This document shows, piece after piece, positions 7,259-16,072 of a DNA stretch of 64,000 nucleotides; within the stretch, counting starts at the first letter, position 1, and each line of letters begins with the position of its first letter. The stretch covers positions 20,163-84,162 of the forward strand of contig NZ_JBGCVY010000025.1 of the NCBI RefSeq assembly GCF_041088075.1, in the 5' to 3' direction. This stretch comes from Mucilaginibacter_A sp041088075 (lineage in GTDB: Bacteria; Bacteroidota; Bacteroidia; Sphingobacteriales; Sphingobacteriaceae). Below the pieces are notes generated by a model. It worked only from the letters and a program-made list of their open reading frames with translations. It did not search any database and was not told where the DNA came from. A program made the position numbers and the translations under genes.

Positions 7259-8515
7259 TTATGCAATCGGCTCGCGCAGCAGTTTAAGCAAATCGCCCAT
7301 GGCCGTAATGGCCGTGCGTTCGATGTTTTGGATGCGTTTGTTTCCGAAAACATACTTTTTCGCAAGTGTTTTTCCTTTTCGGGCAACACCAATCCAAACC
7401 GTTCCGACTGGTTTTTCGGATGTTCCGCCATCTGGGCCGGCAATCCCGGTAACGGCAACGGCATAATCCGAACCAAAATTCCGCAATGCGCCTTCCGCCA
7501 TTTCGCGCACAGTTTCCTCGCTCACCGCGCCGGTTTCCCACAACGTATCGCTGTTTACACCCAGCATTTTTTCTTTCATCTCATAAGAATAAGAAACCGC
7601 GCCGCCCAAAAAAACGCTGGAAGCGCCAGGCTGACTCGTAAATAAATGCGCCAGATAACCGCCGGTACAGCTTTCGGCCAAAGCTAAAGTTTGCTGATTT
7701 TTTGCCATTAAAAGAAGTATCGCTTTTTCCAGCGGAATATCTTCGGTTGCTGCAACGGTTGAACCTAAGCGTTCTATCAATTTTTGAGTTTGGGTTTCGA
7801 GTTCCTGTTTCAGCTTTTCTTCGTCGGCTTTGGCATCGCCGTAAGCACTTAACCGCAAACGCACCGTTCCAAGTTTCGGTAGGTAAGCCAGTTTTATTTC
7901 GGGCGGAAGTTGGTCTTCAATATCTGCAATGCGTTCGGCCAAAAATGATTCGCCTTCACCAACGGTTAAAATGGTTTGATGCAAAATTTTTGGCAGATCG
8001 AAAGTTGCTTTCAGTTTCGGGATCACCAGATCTTCCATCAAATACATCATTTCGTGCGGAACGCCGGGCATCGAAACATAAACTTTTCCATTTTCCTGAA
8101 ACCACATGCCAGGTGCCGTGCCGTTTTTATTGAACAAAACTTCGCAATTTGCAGGAACATCGGCCTGACTGATATTGACATCCAAAAGCGGACGGTTAAA
8201 ACGGGCAAAAATCTGGCGGACGTGTTCTAAAGTTGGCTCGTCCCGTTTCATCTCAACACCAAAATATTCGGCCAAAGTGGTTTTGGTGATGTCGTCTTTT
8301 GTTGGGCCTAATCCGCCGGTCATCAAAATTATATCGGCACGTTGCGATGCTTCTTTTATGCCGGTCAAAATATGTTCGCGGTTATCAGAAATGGAAGAAA
8401 TTTGTTTGATGCGGATACCGATTGCGTTTAACTGCTGCGCCATCCAGGCCGAATTGCTGTCCACAATTTGCCCGATCAGGATTTCGTCGCCAATCGTAAT
8501 AATTTCTGCTAACAT
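7259..8515 (-). CDS. cinA: CinA family protein (competence/damage-inducible; NMN deamidase type)
   Basis: 418 residues, the normal full length. N-terminal MoCF-like (COG1058) domain with AEIITIGDEILIGQIVDSNS and MTGGLGPTKDDITK; C-terminal CinA domain with LALAESCTGGYLAHLF, VTGIAGPDGGTSEKPVGTVW. Family members hydrolyse nicotinamide mononucleotide and ADP-ribose in pyridine nucleotide salvage; in some transformable bacteria cinA is part of the competence regulon. It lies 37 bases upstream of the E2 gene on the same strand. Core copies lie inside: exact at 8347-8358 (encoding IKEAS) and the variant TAAAAGAAGTAT at 7709-7720. Confidence 0.93.
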   Translation of the reverse strand: MLAEIITIGDEILIGQIVDSNSAWMAQQLNAIGIRIKQISSISDNREHILTGIKEASQRADIILMTGGLGPTKDDITKTTLAEYFGVEMKRDEPTLEHVRQIFARFNRPLLDVNISQADVPANCEVLFNKNGTAPGMWFQENGKVYVSMPGVPHEMMYLMEDLVIPKLKATFDLPKILHQTILTVGEGESFLAERIADIEDQLPPEIKLAYLPKLGTVRLRLSAYGDAKADEEKLKQELETQTQKLIERLGSTVAATEDIPLEKAILLLMAKNQQTLALAESCTGGYLAHLFTSQPGASSVFLGGAVSYSYEMKEKMLGVNSDTLWETGAVSEETVREMAEGALRNFGSDYAVAVTGIAGPDGGTSEKPVGTVWIGVARKGKTLAKKYVFGNKRIQNIERTAITAMGDLLKLLREPIA

Positions 8516-8521
8516 GTTAAA

Positions 8522-8678
8522 GCCTGTTTAAAATTTATTTATTAAAGTTTCCATGCTTCTTTTATCACCTAAAAATTGGTGTTAAAATCAGCCTAAACAA
8601 ATTAGAAATTAAATACTCACCAATTTTTATAGGGTAAAAGAAGCATCCTGATTTTTTGTTGTACAAATTTAACCAGGC
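8522..8678. repeat. Palindromic repeat element, 157 bp
   Basis: Ends GCCTGTTTAAAATTT (8522) and AAATTTAACCAGGC (to 8678). Inner arms ATGCTTCTTTTA (8553-8564), followed by TCACCTAAAAATTGGTG, and CACCAATTTTTATAGGG preceding TAAAAGAAGCAT (8635-8646). The right end abuts the stop codon of lptD at 8679. It fills the whole lptD - cinA spacer, so a transcript running out of lptD would contain it as a long hairpin. Confidence 0.92.
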
Positions 8679-11447
8679 TTAATAATTGTTGTAGTAATCT
8701 TTCCGCTTGTTCAATTTTAAGGTTTGCAAAATGCTGGCTTTCACGCGCAAATCAACACTGTAATATTTGTAATAACCAAACGGGATCCATTGAAAAGCCA
8801 AGTCCCAGCAATGCAAATCGCGGTAAATGGATAAGGAAGTTGTGGTGATTTTGTTTAGGCGAAAATCATAACCGGAAGTGTATTGCAGCTTCCATTTCGG
8901 AGTAACGTTAAAATCGCCGTTCACGTTCATGGTATTGGTAATGTTGGTCGAAATCCCCGAATTGAAATAAGAGAAATTATAGTTCATGGAAACGTTCCAG
9001 GGGATGTTAAAATCAACAAAAGCATTTGGGTCGCGGTTGATCAAAGCCAAAGCATTGGCCTGCTGGGGGTTCATTCCGTTGATGGTATTGTTTAAGTTCT
9101 GGTTTTTTTGCTGGTTTTGGTTTCTGATGCTGTTGGAGTTCAGGCTGAAATCCATGGAAAGCGAAAAAGATGTAAGCTTTGGCAACTTGCCGTTTTCTAA
9201 AGTGTATTGGTTGATCGTTCTGGCATATTTCACCAATTGCCCTTCCCGGATAGAATCGCGAACAATCGTAGTGTACGGATTGAAAACACCGCTGAAATTG
9301 ACGCCCAGTTTTTGGTTGAACAAAGCCGTACGCCCGGAAACATTAATGGGCGAAAGTTTAAGCGAATCGGCCAGTAAGTTGTAAAAGGTAGAAAAAGAAA
9401 GCCCTTGCAAAATTGGTACTTTACGATCAGTATTCGTGGTATCCGTACTTTTCGCCCTCACTTTTGCTTCAACGGTATTATCCACACTTAGGGTGATACC
9501 GGCAGAACGGCCGCCGGAAGGGCCGGGATAAAGCCCATTGTCGAAAATAGAATAACGGGTTACGGCATAAGGATAAGGAATTGCCGGGTTGCTCACCACA
9601 TTATGGTAATAACCGTAAGAATCGCTGTTGTAATCAGGGCGATAAGCAAAACTAAGCGAAGGTGTCATGGTATGCCGGATCGCTTTCAGCCTTCCGCCTT
9701 TAAAGTTTAATGTACCGTAAACTTTGGTTGATAAACCGGTGCTTACACTATAAGAACCCGCACGGCGAAACCCGGGAACGGTATCGGTAACCAAAGAATC
9801 CGCACCGCTGGTATTTCCCCTGGCATATCTTTTTCTGACTGTTTGAAATAAATCTACTTCGCTGTAATTGAAACTTGAGCTGAACTGGAAGTATTTTAAA
9901 ACGTTTAAACTTAAACTTACCGGAATAGCTTGGTTAAACCCGTTTTGAAACCGTTTTAAAACTGCTTTGGTTAAAAACTGAGATTCCGGTATCGAACTTA
10001 CGCGGTTATCGCCTGTCAACGTATATTGCACATTGATGCGCTGGTACCATTTCTGATCGCCCACCCGGTTTTTAGAATCAAAAGGGTTGATGCTGGCCAT
10101 GTTAAAGGTAAAACTTGGCAAATCTAAGTTGATGGTTTTTTGGGTCAGATCCTGGCTGTGGTTTGCACTCATCGTAAAATTAAACGGCGTACCCAGCCAG
10201 GTTTTACTATAGGCAATGCTGGAACGAAGGTTATTTTGGGTTAAAGCAGCTATGTTATAATTAACGTTGCTGGCGTTGTTTCTATAGTAGGTGGAAGTAC
10301 CGGCATTTACCGATGCACTAAAAGTTGAACCCGGGCTTGCGTTTGGGTTTTGCGAATGTGCCCAGCGAATGTTAAAATCTTTTGCTGCGGGATCCGTTTC
10401 CAAACCGTATTTATGGTAGCCAAAACTTAAAGCCAAATCGCCGGAATATTTATAGCGGCTTAAATAACGTGCATCGGTACTCAGCTCAAAAGAACCTTTG
10501 GAGTAAATGGAGCCGTAATTGGTGATATCCAAATTATCATTGATGCCCAGATAATAACCAAAGTTGCGCAGGTTGAAACCCAACTGTGCATCTTCGCCAA
10601 AACTTGGCAGGATAATACCGGAAGTCCGTTTGTCCGGCTTTGGGAAAAACCCGAACGGAATGGCAACCGGCAAAGGCACGCCTTCAATCTCCAAATATGC
10701 AGGCCCGGAAATGATTTGGTTTTTTTCGGCAATGCCTTTGGTGATGATAATCCCAAAATGTGTATCCGGATAAGGCAGATTACAGGTACTAAAAAGGATG
10801 TTGCGGTAGGCAATTTCGTCTTCGTTCAGCTTTTTAGCCTGACCGCCCGAAATGTAATTGCCCTGCTGCTCCGAAAATGCCTGGTAAATTTTTGCTTTCT
10901 TGGTTACATAATCAAAAACCAAAGAATCGGCTGTTACCGGGCTTTCGTTTTTTTGTTTGAGGATGGGCTTGCCGGCATAACGTTTGGTTTTCGGGTTGAT
11001 TGACCCGCGGGCATACGCCAGGTGGTTTTTCTGGTCAAGCCGGATAAAATCGGCATCAATGGCTGCATCTGCATATGTAATCCGGGCACGACCGTATAAA
11101 TAAACAATATTATTGGCCTGATCCATACGAATTGAATCCTCTGCAGCGTATTTAACCGTAGAACTTAAACCGCCTTTGGATTTTGAAGTATCGGTTTTGC
11201 TGGTATCTTGTTTTGTTTTGAATGCTGTTTTTACACCTGTTTTTTTGTTGCCGTTTTTTCTTTTGGAAGGAACAGAATCACGTTGCAAAAACCGCTTGTC
11301 TCTTTTTTTTGCAGAATCCAACTGAATAATCGTATCATTAGCCCTTGACGTATATTTTCGGGCTGATCGCGAGATTGAGAAAGAAAAAGCGGAAAAAAAA
11401 CAAATACCGACAAGCAGTACAGGAAAAAGAAACTTTATAAATCTCAA
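8679..11447 (-). CDS. lptD: LPS-assembly protein LptD-like outer membrane protein
   Basis: 922 residues. A signal-anchor-like N-terminus (KFLFPVLLVGICFFSAFSFS) precedes a basic, low-complexity segment. A periplasmic OstA-type beta-jellyroll follows (about 105-215: NIVYLYGRARITYADAAIDAD, LVFDYVTKKAKIYQAFSEQ), then a long beta-barrel beginning near GIILPSFGEDAQLGFNLRNFGYY. LptD with LptE inserts lipopolysaccharide into the outer leaflet. Bacteroidota versions are longer and annotated as putative LPS assembly proteins, which fits. It is divergent from the amidase at 11503, an arrangement common in this phylum. The start gives a typical N-terminus. Confidence 0.85.
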   Translation of the reverse strand: MRFIKFLFPVLLVGICFFSAFSFSISRSARKYTSRANDTIIQLDSAKKRDKRFLQRDSVPSKRKNGNKKTGVKTAFKTKQDTSKTDTSKSKGGLSSTVKYAAEDSIRMDQANNIVYLYGRARITYADAAIDADFIRLDQKNHLAYARGSINPKTKRYAGKPILKQKNESPVTADSLVFDYVTKKAKIYQAFSEQQGNYISGGQAKKLNEDEIAYRNILFSTCNLPYPDTHFGIIITKGIAEKNQIISGPAYLEIEGVPLPVAIPFGFFPKPDKRTSGIILPSFGEDAQLGFNLRNFGYYLGINDNLDITNYGSIYSKGSFELSTDARYLSRYKYSGDLALSFGYHKYGLETDPAAKDFNIRWAHSQNPNASPGSTFSASVNAGTSTYYRNNASNVNYNIAALTQNNLRSSIAYSKTWLGTPFNFTMSANHSQDLTQKTINLDLPSFTFNMASINPFDSKNRVGDQKWYQRINVQYTLTGDNRVSSIPESQFLTKAVLKRFQNGFNQAIPVSLSLNVLKYFQFSSSFNYSEVDLFQTVRKRYARGNTSGADSLVTDTVPGFRRAGSYSVSTGLSTKVYGTLNFKGGRLKAIRHTMTPSLSFAYRPDYNSDSYGYYHNVVSNPAIPYPYAVTRYSIFDNGLYPGPSGGRSAGITLSVDNTVEAKVRAKSTDTTNTDRKVPILQGLSFSTFYNLLADSLKLSPINVSGRTALFNQKLGVNFSGVFNPYTTIVRDSIREGQLVKYARTINQYTLENGKLPKLTSFSLSMDFSLNSNSIRNQNQQKNQNLNNTINGMNPQQANALALINRDPNAFVDFNIPWNVSMNYNFSYFNSGISTNITNTMNVNGDFNVTPKWKLQYTSGYDFRLNKITTTSLSIYRDLHCWDLAFQWIPFGYYKYYSVDLRVKASILQTLKLNKRKDYYNNY

Positions 11448-11502
11448 AATCGGTTTTGAATATTATTTTTGCAAAAACAAGTTGTGTACGGTCTCAAAAT
11501 TA

Positions 11503-12351
11503 ATGAAAAATAGAACATTGAAAAGGCTCATTTATTGTTTCCCGCTTTTTATACTTTTTATCACTACTACTTCTTTTATCGAAGAAAAACCGGTAAAGCC
11601 GGATACCACAGAAAGCAATCGTTTTAAACTAAAAACCATTGTGGTTGATGCTGGGCATGGCGGCCGCCGTGCCGGTGCCGCCGGTTCTTTTTCGCTGGAA
11701 AAAGATGTTACGCTGGCCATTGCCTTTAAGTTACAAAAAGCCATACAGCGCGAACTGAAAGACATTAAAGTGGTGATGACGCGAACCAACGGCGAAGATG
11801 TGGACTGGCAAAAACGGTCAGACATTGCCAACGCAGCCAAAGGAAACTTGTTTATTTCGATCCATTGCAACTCCTTGCCAAACAAAACAGTAGTTGTTGG
11901 CGGAAGAAGGACCAGCGTTCCGGATCGTTCGGGCAAAGGTGTTTTGATTTTGGTTTATGGTTTTCACCGCACAAAGGAAGAAGAAAAGGCGATCCGGGAA
12001 AATTTAATGGACGAAAAAGACGCCAGCGAAATGAACAGTGCCTTTGACCCGAACGACCCAACATCTACTATTTTGTTAAATGCGTATAAAAATAAATATC
12101 GTAAACAAAGTATCCGTTTTGCTGATTTAGTGAACAAGGAATTTGTTGAAACCGATGGCCGCAAAAGCAACGGCGTGATAGAACAAGGTGTTTTGGTTTT
12201 GTGCCACAGTGCAATGCCATCCATTTTGGTGGAAACCGGTTTTATCAACAACCCCGACGATGAAAAGTATTTAAACTCGGAAGAAGGACAGGAAGAAATT
12301 GTAAATTCTATTGTCCGTGCCATCATCAAATACCGAAAGGAAAACGAATAA
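11503..12351 (+). CDS. N-acetylmuramoyl-L-alanine amidase (Amidase_3)
   Basis: 282 residues from the ATG at 11503; an in-frame TTG at 11482 would add seven residues ahead of the signal peptide and is less likely. Signal peptide LIYCFPLFILFITTTSF, then an Amidase_3 domain: TIVVDAGHGG (zinc His), SLEKDVTLAIAFKLQKAI (zinc Glu), NLFISIHCNS (zinc His) and SILVETGFINNPDDEKYL (catalytic Glu). It cleaves the amide bond between MurNAc and L-Ala in peptidoglycan and acts in the periplasm. The following gene encodes an MCE/MlaD protein 35 bases downstream, a pairing typical of Bacteroidota. The signal region contains TACTTCTTTTATC, a near-match to the core repeat. Confidence 0.88.
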   Translation: MKNRTLKRLIYCFPLFILFITTTSFIEEKPVKPDTTESNRFKLKTIVVDAGHGGRRAGAAGSFSLEKDVTLAIAFKLQKAIQRELKDIKVVMTRTNGEDVDWQKRSDIANAAKGNLFISIHCNSLPNKTVVVGGRRTSVPDRSGKGVLILVYGFHRTKEEEKAIRENLMDEKDASEMNSAFDPNDPTSTILLNAYKNKYRKQSIRFADLVNKEFVETDGRKSNGVIEQGVLVLCHSAMPSILVETGFINNPDDEKYLNSEEGQEEIVNSIVRAIIKYRKENE

Positions 12352-12386
12352 CACAAAAAATTAACCTTATAAAAAAATCTAATATT

Positions 12387-13334
12387 TTGAAAGTATCTAA
12401 CGAAACCAAAATTGGTGCACTTACTGCCGTTGCAATTGTAGTTTTGATTTTAGGCTACAACTTTTTGCGTGGCAATGATATTTTATCGCGCGAGCAACGC
12501 TTTTATGCCATTTATGGCCATGTAGATGGTTTAAATATTTCTAAACCAGTATTGGTAAACGGTTTTCAGATTGGCCGCGTTTCTGACATGAAATTGCAAC
12601 CAAGCGGAAGTACTGTGGTAGAATTTAAAATCAACAAAGATTATCTCATTCCCGAAAATTCTGTTGCGCGGTTAATGAGTACCGATTTACTGGGAAATAA
12701 GGCGATTGAATTTGAACTGGGAAACAGCAAAGTAAATGCCGAAAGCCAGGACACTTTGCGTTCAAATGTAGAAAGAAGCCTGGCCGAATCGGTGCAGCCG
12801 GTGCAGAAAAAAGCAGAAGCAATCATCACCAAAATGGATTCGCTTTTAACTTCCGTCAACACGATTTTGAACCCTTCTTTCCAAAAAAATATTGACCGTA
12901 GTTTTAAAAGTGTTGCTTCTACTTTAGAAACAATTGACCGTACAACTAAAAAAGTGGATGGTTTGGTTGGATCAGAATCCGGAAGGATCGGTAAAATTTT
13001 GGCCAACTTTGAGTCTATTTCCAGCAACTTGCGCAACAACAACCAGCACATTTCGCACATCGTTGCCAACTTTGACCAATTGAGCAACCAGGTTGCGAAA
13101 ACCAATATCCAGGAAACTTTAACCAACGCCAACAAAGCCATGACGGATTTGCAGGCAGCGATCAACAAAATCAATAATGGCACGGGTTCTATCGGTTTGC
13201 TGCTGAACGACGATAAACTGTACAACAACTTAAACAATTCTGCCGCAAATTTGGATAAATTGATGATTGACTTAAAAGCAAACCCGAAACGTTACGTCAG
13301 CTTCTCCATCTTCGGCGGCAAGAAAAACAACTGA
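12387..13334 (+). CDS. MlaD/MCE-domain lipid transport protein
   Basis: 315 residues with a TTG start at 12387. No in-frame ATG fits, and MKVSNETKIGALTAVAIVVLILGYNFL is the canonical N-terminus of this family: one membrane anchor, then an MCE domain (about 37-110: YAIYGHVDGLNISKPVLVNGFQIGRV). The rest is a long alpha-helical, coiled-coil region ending in KRYVSFSIFGGKKNN. MCE proteins carry phospholipids between inner and outer membranes with an ABC transporter (MlaE, MlaF), not present in this window. Likely an operon with the amidase. Confidence 0.85.
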   Translation: MKVSNETKIGALTAVAIVVLILGYNFLRGNDILSREQRFYAIYGHVDGLNISKPVLVNGFQIGRVSDMKLQPSGSTVVEFKINKDYLIPENSVARLMSTDLLGNKAIEFELGNSKVNAESQDTLRSNVERSLAESVQPVQKKAEAIITKMDSLLTSVNTILNPSFQKNIDRSFKSVASTLETIDRTTKKVDGLVGSESGRIGKILANFESISSNLRNNNQHISHIVANFDQLSNQVAKTNIQETLTNANKAMTDLQAAINKINNGTGSIGLLLNDDKLYNNLNNSAANLDKLMIDLKANPKRYVSFSIFGGKKNN

Positions 13335-13353
13335 TAAAAGAAGTTGATTAAGA

Positions 13354-13509
13354 GCCTGTTTAAATTTATACCGGAAAAAATGTTAATGCTTCTTTTACCC
13401 TATAAAAATTGGTAGTTGCATCAACCTGAAAAAACAAAAAACAATTGACCAGCAATTTTCAGGTGATAAAAGAAGCATCGAAAAATGAATGAACAAAATT
13501 TAAACAGGC
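13354..13509. repeat. Palindromic repeat element, 156 bp (best-preserved copy)
   Basis: Perfect 14-base ends GCCTGTTTAAATTT and AAATTTAAACAGGC. Inner arms ATGCTTCTTTTA (13386-13397) with CCCTATAAAAATTGG, and CAATTTTCAGGTGA preceding TAAAAGAAGCAT (13467-13478). The middle ~45 bases are not palindromic. Lies between the convergent MlaD-like and rnz genes. The spacer 13335-13649 holds this element and a second one abutting it, and no gene. Confidence 0.93.
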
Positions 13510-13648
13510 TTTAAATTTGTATCAGAAAATTTTTATAATGCTTCTTTTATGCCTATAAATTTGGTGTACTTAGCTATTTTACGAGTACAAATTCCACAAA
13601 AAAGACAATGATTTTTATGCGGTAAAAAAAGCATTGCAAACAAGAAGC
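13508..13648. repeat. Second palindromic element abutting the first
   Basis: Starts in the right end of the preceding element (GGCTTTAAATTTG). Core ATGCTTCTTTTA at 13538-13549 followed by TGCCTATAAATTTGGTG; the opposite arm is decayed (TAAAAAAAGCAT, 13623-13634). A further GAAGCAT lies at 13642-13648, directly before the 3' end of rnz. Confidence 0.8.
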
Positions 13649-13649
13649 A

Positions 13650-14561
13650 TCAGGCCGAAAACGTTTTGCCTTCTATTGCCAGCTCGGTATTTTCAAAAAC
13701 CGACCGAGCCTCTTCCAGCAAAGGTTCCAATGTTTTGTACCGTGCAGAAAAATGGCCGATCAATAGTTTTTTAACTTGTGCTTTTTGTGCAATTTCTCCG
13801 GCCTGCAACGCTGTTGTATGATGCGTTTCTTCGGCCCTCGCCAATAAATCATGGGTAAAAGTAGCTTCGTGGTAAAGTAAGCTTACACCTTGGATTTGAG
13901 GTAGATAACTTTTGCCAGCTAAAGTATCAGAACAGTAAGCGTAGCTTTTAGGCGCTTCTGGTTTTATCGTGATTAACTCGTTGGCAATAACCTCTCCTGC
14001 TTCGGTTACAAAGTCTGCCCCTTTTTTCAGGTTAAAAAACTGGTTTCGCCCAACGTTGTAATGCTCCAGTTGGTCGGCATCCAATTTCAGCAATGGCTTT
14101 TTTTGGCGGAATACAAAACCGGTACAGGGAATGCGGTGGTTCAGGATGATGGTTTCAACTGTCATATCCGCATTATCAAGGATAATTTCCGGCTGGCTGG
14201 TTTGTAAAGGATGAAAATTGATTTTGTAATTAAGATTAGTCCAGGAAGATTCAAAATGGACATTAAGGATTTTTAGCAAATCTGGCGGGCCAAAAAGCTC
14301 CATGGCTTTTTTCCGTCCGTTAAGGTGCATAGACGAAAGCAGCCCAATTAGTCCGAGGTAATGGTCGCCGTGCAAATGACTGATAAAAATATGGTCTATC
14401 TTACTTGGTTTAACGTCAAAACGCAACATCTGCTGCTGTGTTCCTTCACCGCAATCAATCAGATAAACCCGCTCGTTGATGTTTAATGCCTGTGAAGTTG
14501 GGTTTCTGTTGTAAATAGGTGTTGCCGAACTGCTGCCTAAAATAGTTACCTCAAATCTCAT
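13650..14561 (-). CDS. rnz: Ribonuclease Z
   Basis: 303 residues, standard short-form length. Metallo-beta-lactamase fold with LGSSSATPIYNRNPTSQAL, LIDCGEGTQQQMLRF and the zinc motif HLHGDH (62-67); later FRQKKPLLKLDADQLEHYNVG (substrate-arm region), YCSDT and LIGHFSARY. RNase Z cuts the 3' trailer of tRNA precursors. The next gene (STAS) is upstream on the same strand, 19 bases away, so the two are probably co-transcribed. Confidence 0.93.
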   Translation of the reverse strand: MRFEVTILGSSSATPIYNRNPTSQALNINERVYLIDCGEGTQQQMLRFDVKPSKIDHIFISHLHGDHYLGLIGLLSSMHLNGRKKAMELFGPPDLLKILNVHFESSWTNLNYKINFHPLQTSQPEIILDNADMTVETIILNHRIPCTGFVFRQKKPLLKLDADQLEHYNVGRNQFFNLKKGADFVTEAGEVIANELITIKPEAPKSYAYCSDTLAGKSYLPQIQGVSLLYHEATFTHDLLARAEETHHTTALQAGEIAQKAQVKKLLIGHFSARYKTLEPLLEEARSVFENTELAIEGKTFSA

Positions 14562-14580
14562 CTCGCGCAGGCCGAAAGCT

Positions 14581-14958
14581 TTATTTTGTTTCTTTTTTCA
14601 ATTCTTTTTCAATCTCTTCCATAAAAACCAAATCAATAGCTTCTTCTGGCGTGCCAACAATGGTCAATACGCTTTCTAATTGAGAAATAGAAACCAAACG
14701 GGCAACAGAATCGCTTAAACTGGTTAAGATAAAGTTACCTTCGGCGTTTTTACAGATACGGTGGCCAACCAGCAAACTGCTTAAACCGGAAGAATCTGCA
14801 AACTTGACCATTGATAAGTCTAAAATAATATTGCGCTGCCCATCTGTATTCATCAAAATTAATTCTGATTTCAGTTGTGGTGAGATCAATGAATTTAGTT
14901 TTGATTCGTTTAACTTAATCAAAACATATTTTTCATGTTTATCAACTGTAAATTTCAT
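14581..14958 (-). CDS. STAS-domain protein (anti-sigma factor antagonist-like)
   Basis: 125 residues, one STAS domain covering residues 1-105 plus an acidic and basic tail (EEIEKELKKETK). The phosphorylatable serine region reads LSMVKFADSSGLSSLLVGHR, the SpoIIAA/RsbV signature. Such proteins act in partner-switching cascades by binding an anti-sigma kinase. No sigma factor or RsbW-type kinase is adjacent, so partners are unknown. It is commonly found next to rnz in this group. Confidence 0.85.
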   Translation of the reverse strand: MKFTVDKHEKYVLIKLNESKLNSLISPQLKSELILMNTDGQRNIILDLSMVKFADSSGLSSLLVGHRICKNAEGNFILTSLSDSVARLVSISQLESVLTIVGTPEEAIDLVFMEEIEKELKKETK

Positions 14959-15013
14959 GTCCTTTAATATTAATAGTTAAAGATAGAATAATTTTGCGTA
15001 GAAATAAAAGTGT

Positions 15014-15961
15014 TCAAGGCAAAAGTGTGAATGCTTTTGTAATATTTTTTTCTAACCGCAACATAACATCCTGGTTTTCCGGTTTCTGAAAAGGATTTGC
15101 AGTAATGTATTCAAACAATTCAATGTACCTTTCGGATATGGATTGAACAATTTCGGGCGTCATTTCCGGGATTTGCTGCCCTTGCTGCCCCGAAAAATTA
15201 TTGGCCAGCAGCCATTGCCGCACAAATTCTTTGGATAATTGCTTTTGCGCTTCGCCTTTTTGCTGCCGTTCCTCGTAACCATCTTTGTAGAAGTAACGAG
15301 AAGAATCGGGTGTATGGATTTCATCAATCAAAAAAATCTTTCCATCAGCTTTGCCAAACTCGTATTTGGTATCCACTAAAATGAGTCCGCGTTCGGCCGC
15401 AATTTCTGTTCCGCGTTTAAAAAGTGCTTGCGTGTATTTTTCAAGTTGGCTGTAATCTGCTTCCGAAACAATCCCTTTTTCTAAAATTTCAGTTCGGGAA
15501 ATATCTTCATCATGGCCAACAGCAGCTTTGGTAGTTGGCGTGATGATGGGTTTGGGCAAAGGGTCGTTCTCTTTCAAACCTTCCGGCAAGCTTACACCGC
15601 AAATGCTTCTTTTACCGGCATAATATTCGCGCCAGGCATGGCCGGCCAAATAACCACGGATTACCATTTCTACTTTAAACGGTTCGCAAATGCGGCCAAT
15701 GGTAACGCTCGGATCAGGCACAGAAATAACCCAGTTCGGAACAATATCTGCCGTTGCTTCCAAAAAACCGGCCGCAATCTGGTTCAGCACTTGCCCTTTA
15801 AAAGGTATCGGTTCGGGCAGCACCACATCAAAAGCAGAAATACGGTCCGTGGCAACCATCACCAAATATTGATCTCTAATTGTATAAACGTCCCTCACCT
15901 TGCCACGGTAAAAATTGGTCTGGCCGGGAAAGGAAAAATTGGTTTCTTTGATTGCGTTCAT
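15014..15961 (-). CDS. purC: Phosphoribosylaminoimidazole-succinocarboxamide synthase
   Basis: 315 residues, the longer SAICAR synthetase form. Visible are FYRGKVRDVYTI, VATDRISAFDVVLPEPIPFKG, KVEMVIRGYLAGHAWREY and LILVDTKYEFGKA with IFLIDEIHTPDSSRYF. It joins aspartate to CAIR in purine synthesis. It stands alone on the minus strand between two repeat-bearing spacers. An exact core copy at 15603-15614 is read GKRSI inside the enzyme (AGKRSICGVSL), in a different frame from the VKEA copies elsewhere. That segment follows the substrate-binding GYLAGHAWREYY stretch. Confidence 0.94.
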   Translation of the reverse strand: MNAIKETNFSFPGQTNFYRGKVRDVYTIRDQYLVMVATDRISAFDVVLPEPIPFKGQVLNQIAAGFLEATADIVPNWVISVPDPSVTIGRICEPFKVEMVIRGYLAGHAWREYYAGKRSICGVSLPEGLKENDPLPKPIITPTTKAAVGHDEDISRTEILEKGIVSEADYSQLEKYTQALFKRGTEIAAERGLILVDTKYEFGKADGKIFLIDEIHTPDSSRYFYKDGYEERQQKGEAQKQLSKEFVRQWLLANNFSGQQGQQIPEMTPEIVQSISERYIELFEYITANPFQKPENQDVMLRLEKNITKAFTLLP

Positions 15962-15965
15962 TTAT

Positions 15966-16070
15966 AGTAGCAGGTATTAAGTAGCAAGTATTGAGTAGCA
16001 AGTATCAAGTAGCAGGAAAGCTATGCATTTAGAAAATCATCTTGATACCTGATACTCAATACTTGCTACC
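15966..16070. repeat. GTAGCAAGTATTGA direct and inverted repeats
   Basis: Between purC and phoH, three to four direct copies of a roughly 14-base word (GTAGCAAGTATYRA) at 15966-16013 face an inverted copy at 16041-16071 (CTTGATACC... ...CAATACTTGCTACC), giving a stem of about 28 pairs. This is a typical Bacteroidota dispersed intergenic repeat, unrelated to the 12-base core. Confidence 0.75.
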
Positions 16071-16072
16071 TC

